Assembly: GCA_934183045.1 (NCBI GenBank)
Contig: CAKPRW010000026.1
Location: 1 to 16,547 of the forward strand
Source of the DNA: an uncultured Clostridia bacterium
Lineage (GTDB): Bacteria > Bacillota > Clostridia > TANB77 > CAG-508
Reading direction: 5' to 3'
Length of the DNA: 16,547 nucleotides
Shown here in pieces: positions 14,393 through 16,547 of the stretch. Both the position numbers and the translations under genes were made by a program. How positions within the stretch are numbered: the stretch's first letter is position 1; each line of letters starts with the position of its first letter. A model generated the notes under the pieces. The model made no database searches. It had not been told where the DNA came from and was given only the letters and a program-made list of their open reading frames with translations.

Positions 14393-14570
14393 GTTAATGT
14401 ATAATTTATTTTTTCATATCTATTGTAATAATATTATAGTAGATAAAATATTAAATAAATGATTTAAAATTTAAAAGATTTGAAATGTAATTATTTAATA
14501 AATATTTTAGACATTTAATGTTTATTTGATAAATTCTGATAATACAACTGATTTTAAATTTTTGTAAAAC

Positions 14571-14768
14571 AAAAAAAATCCCCGCCTTAGCCGTCAGATG
14601 CTTGAATTTTTAAGGACCTGCTCCTAAAAACAGGTGGGTGCCTACCTAAATACTCATGGGCTTCTCACTATATTGTGAGCTTGCACGCCATATTTAGAGA
14701 TTCAGCCCCTCTTATCGTGTGTTGGTTCTAAAAATTCTGTCTATACGCACTACGCAGGGTAGATTGAT
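14571..14768 (-). ncRNA. ssrS: 6S RNA (candidate)
   Basis: 6S RNA mimics an open promoter and binds the sigma-A RNA polymerase, mainly in stationary phase. This GC-richer island in an A/T-rich gap folds as expected for that class. Closing stem: CCCTGC (14759-14754) with GCGGGG (14585-14580), continued by a long AATTTTTAG/CTTAAAAATT helix. A central bubble has a small ACCTG/CAGGT hairpin on its 3' side. The terminal stem (CTAAATA/TATTTAG, ATGGC/GCCCAT) is capped by CTCAC/GTGAG, with a GAGAAGCC stretch as in E. coli 6S. A run of eight T follows the closing stem. No SRP, tmRNA or RNase P signature is present. The exact 5' end is uncertain, because the promoter predicts a start near 14797. Confidence 0.72.
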
Positions 14769-14802
14769 TACATATTAAATTTTCTATTCTTAAGTTATTT
14801 AT

Positions 14803-14831
14803 ATTTTAGCATATATTTTTAAAATTAACAA
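14803..14831 (-). promoter_or_regulatory. Promoter of the 6S-like RNA
   Basis: On the minus strand TTGTTA (14831-14826) and TAAAAT (14808-14803) are 17 bases apart, with TGC before the -10 box (extended -10). Transcription would begin near 14797, about 30-40 bases before the closing stem, so the RNA is either longer than usual at its 5' end or trimmed. Confidence 0.6.
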
Positions 14832-14924
14832 GCTAATTTTTTCTTTTTTTATAAACTTTTTATATTTATATTCTAATTCCTTACTATTTCTTTTATTATC
14901 TAACTAATTGTTTTTTATAATTTA

Positions 14925-15599
14925 TTACATTACATATAATAATATGCATAAAAATTGCAATAAACTTCCTAATAATATAAATAGATGAAATATAGAGTGT
15001 GCATATTTATATTTCTTACCAAGTCCATATATAACGGCTCCTACTGTATAAGCAATTCCTCCTGCTACCAAAAGAACCACTCCTACCATTCCTAAAGTTT
15101 GAGGTAATATACTTGCTTTTATAATAATGCACCACCCCATTAACAGATAACAAATCATAGAAAATACTTTAAATTTTTTTATATCTATTGCATTTAAAAC
15201 TATTCCTAAAATTGCCAACAACCATATTACTGCAAATATTCCCCAACCAAACACTGGGTCATTTTGTCTAATTGTACATAATGCAAACGGTGTATATGAA
15301 CCTGCGATCAATAAAAATATTGAACAGTGGTCTAACACTTGAAACACTCTTTTAGAATACTTTTTGGGACTTAATCCATGATATATACTAGACATTGTAT
15401 ACAAGATTATCATTGTCGTACCATATATTGATCCACTCACTACTCCATATGTATTACCATGAATTGCTGCAAAAACAATACATAAAACCAAAGCCACCAA
15501 TCCTAATACTGCTCCTACTATATGAGATGTCATATTAAATATTTCTTCCCCCTTTGTATACACAGGTAATACTCTATCTTTCAATTTAATTCTTTTCAT
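14925..15599 (-). CDS. trhA: Hemolysin III family (PAQR/TrhA) membrane protein
   Basis: The 224-residue product has seven predicted membrane segments, as in PAQR proteins. The motifs that form the buried metal site are present: EIFNMTSH (19-26), SSIYH (70-74), DHCSIFLLIAGSYTP (90-104) and HSIFH (201-205), giving the conserved Ser, His and Asp residues. Related bacterial proteins affect membrane fluidity or lipid balance; the name hemolysin III is historical and does not show toxicity. The gene stands alone with its own promoter (15634-15663) and AGAGGG before the ATG. No clear terminator is seen in the 90 bases after it, so transcription may run towards the 6S-like RNA. Confidence 0.92.
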   Translation of the reverse strand: MKRIKLKDRVLPVYTKGEEIFNMTSHIVGAVLGLVALVLCIVFAAIHGNTYGVVSGSIYGTTMIILYTMSSIYHGLSPKKYSKRVFQVLDHCSIFLLIAGSYTPFALCTIRQNDPVFGWGIFAVIWLLAILGIVLNAIDIKKFKVFSMICYLLMGWCIIIKASILPQTLGMVGVVLLVAGGIAYTVGAVIYGLGKKYKYAHSIFHLFILLGSLLQFLCILLYVM

Positions 15600-15633
15600 T
15601 TTTCCCTCTCATTTCTAAAGTGATTTATTAATT

Positions 15634-15663
15634 ATTATATTAAATTATATACCCTTTTGTCAA
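15634..15663 (-). promoter_or_regulatory. Promoter of trhA
   Basis: On the minus strand TTGACA (15663-15658) and TATAAT (15639-15634) are both perfect, with an 18-base spacer. The predicted leader is about 30 nt. Confidence 0.78.
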
Positions 15664-15685
15664 TTTTTTATACATGTTTATATAT

Positions 15686-15727
15686 AAAAACGGCAATAGC
15701 CAGGGTGAAATTTCCGCCCCAGCTATT
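15686..15727 (-). terminator. GC-rich terminator after the surface protein gene
   Basis: Arms AATAGC (15695-15700) and GCTATT (15722-15727) continue into a GGG/CCC stem around a loop of about 12 bases, and the minus strand then reads GCCGTTTTTA. It lies 23 bases past the stop of the upstream gene and is clearly richer in G and C than other terminators here. Confidence 0.8.
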
Positions 15728-15750
15728 ACTTTTATGCACATTGAAACAAA

Positions 15751-16547
15751 CTATTTGTTAATTGTCTTTTTATAAGTTCCTTTAGTTAACTTCAGTTTCT
15801 TTACAGAAACTTTCTTGTAACCTCCAGACTTTTTCTTGATTAGAATTGCTTTTATAAAGCCCGTTCTTTTCCTAAATGCTTTATAGCATGTCCCTTTAAC
15901 TCTTTTAACCTTATGGTTTTTAAGAGAAATAGTGTAACCATGCCCGTTTTTTAATCGAATAAAGATACAGTTGAGTTCTGAAATGTAGCCTGACGCAACT
16001 ATATTCTTCCCTTTAATCTCCTTAAACTTAAACTTGCCATTTTTCTTTGCGAAAAAGACTGTTTTAGTTTTCCCGGACGCTGTGATCCATTCTACTTTAG
16101 CTCCGCTCACTTTTACATGAGCTTTACTTTTACATTTAGATTTGTTACCGCTAATCGCTGAAGCTGAAACTGTTGCTGTTCCGCCACCATTTCCTGTTGC
16201 GTTTACATCAACTGTTGCTGTACCAGCAGAACCTCCTTGCTGATTTGATGATCCTGTTCCATTTCCTTTCCCTGATCCAGTCTTTATGGTTGTCGTATAT
16301 GCAATTGTCCCATCTGGGTTGTACACGTAATAAGTTACGCTGGTTTCCTCCCATTCAGTTTCAGTTGTCCACTGGTACTTACCAACTATATTGGAAAACT
16401 GTTCCCAACTGATTGTTCCAGACAAAAATTGCTTCCACCAAAAGTCGAAATCAATTTTGGTCACATCATCCTGTGAAGGATTATTTGTAACCGTTGGATT
16501 TGGATTGGATGTTGGAACTGTCGTCGGCTGAACCGATGGATTTGGAT
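15751..16547 (-). CDS. Partial Lys-rich surface-type protein with Pro/Thr linker
   Basis: The reading frame is open to the window edge, so the N-terminus is missing. A GTG at 16464 is in frame but has no reason to be the start, since coding sequence continues before it (PNPSVQPTTVPTSNPNPTV), a Pro/Asn/Thr linker typical of cell-surface proteins. After the linker come a Trp-rich stretch (FDFWWKQFLSGTISWEQF), a Gly/Ser/Thr low-complexity stretch (TGSGKGNGTGSSNQQGGSAG), and a very basic beta-rich C-terminal domain of about 130 residues (for example KNGHGYTISLKNHKVKRVKG). The basic tail could bind anionic cell-wall polymers. No sortase motif is seen. Base composition and codon use (CCG, ACG, GTC) differ from the other genes. 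I do not recognise a family. Confidence 0.65.
   Translation of the reverse strand, partial: PNPSVQPTTVPTSNPNPTVTNNPSQDDVTKIDFDFWWKQFLSGTISWEQFSNIVGKYQWTTETEWEETSVTYYVYNPDGTIAYTTTIKTGSGKGNGTGSSNQQGGSAGTATVDVNATGNGGGTATVSASAISGNKSKCKSKAHVKVSGAKVEWITASGKTKTVFFAKKNGKFKFKEIKGKNIVASGYISELNCIFIRLKNGHGYTISLKNHKVKRVKGTCYKAFRKRTGFIKAILIKKKSGGYKKVSVKKLKLTKGTYKKTINK

Noticed and set aside
14571..14768. SRP RNA, tmRNA or RNase P RNA
   Set aside because: The GGAAGGAAGCAGC loop of SRP RNA, the tRNA-like ends of tmRNA and the conserved RNase P core are absent. The rod-like fold with central bubble fits 6S better.
1..16547. CRISPR array, insertion sequence or phage genes
   Set aside because: No regularly spaced repeats, transposase, integrase or phage structural gene was found on either strand.

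Overview
The window is very AT-rich DNA, and every supported gene lies on the minus strand, so transcription runs from high to low coordinates. The gene content fits an uncultured low-GC Clostridia-like Firmicute: a radA-disA pair, a two-gene (split) transketolase, a TIGR04086 membrane protein near secD/secF, a 6S-like RNA, and AGGAGG-type ribosome binding sites before most genes. This placement is an inference from gene content and composition, not from a phylogenetic marker.

Right end (about 15690-16547): a Lys-rich surface-type protein with a Pro/Asn/Thr linker runs off the window edge and ends at a GC-rich terminator. Its base composition differs visibly from the rest. Next come trhA (hemolysin III/PAQR membrane protein) with its own promoter, then a 6S-like RNA with promoter and terminator. 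Centre right (8364-14297): a metabolic and genome-maintenance block reads tktN, rdgB, tktC, radA, disA, and a membrane-anchored cyclophilin. A roughly 55-bp structured repeat occurs twice here in opposite orientation, around rdgB-tktC, and one copy supplies the last codons and stop of tktN. Centre (8098-8281): tRNA-His and tRNA-Gln form a small operon with a strong promoter and a terminator.

Centre left (4697-7735): this is the least familiar part, a two-gene cassette of unknown function. The first gene is an 879-codon frame interrupted by one in-frame TAA, with a perfect 14-bp palindrome upstream of its promoter. The second encodes a 129-residue protein with an amphipathic N-terminal helix and a charged coiled-coil tail. 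Left (87-4613): a TIGR04086 membrane protein, three small secreted proteins of TasA/camelysin-like and Ig-like character, then secD and secF, both lacking conserved features of the family, ending at a terminator.

Functional links: RadA and DisA act in DNA repair and damage signalling through c-di-AMP. TktN and TktC must assemble into one transketolase. SecD/SecF assist Sec export, which the neighbouring secreted proteins would use. The strongest points for follow-up are the single stop inside the large unknown gene, the covarying repeat pair and its fusion to tktN, and the degenerate SecDF next to a TasA-like cluster.
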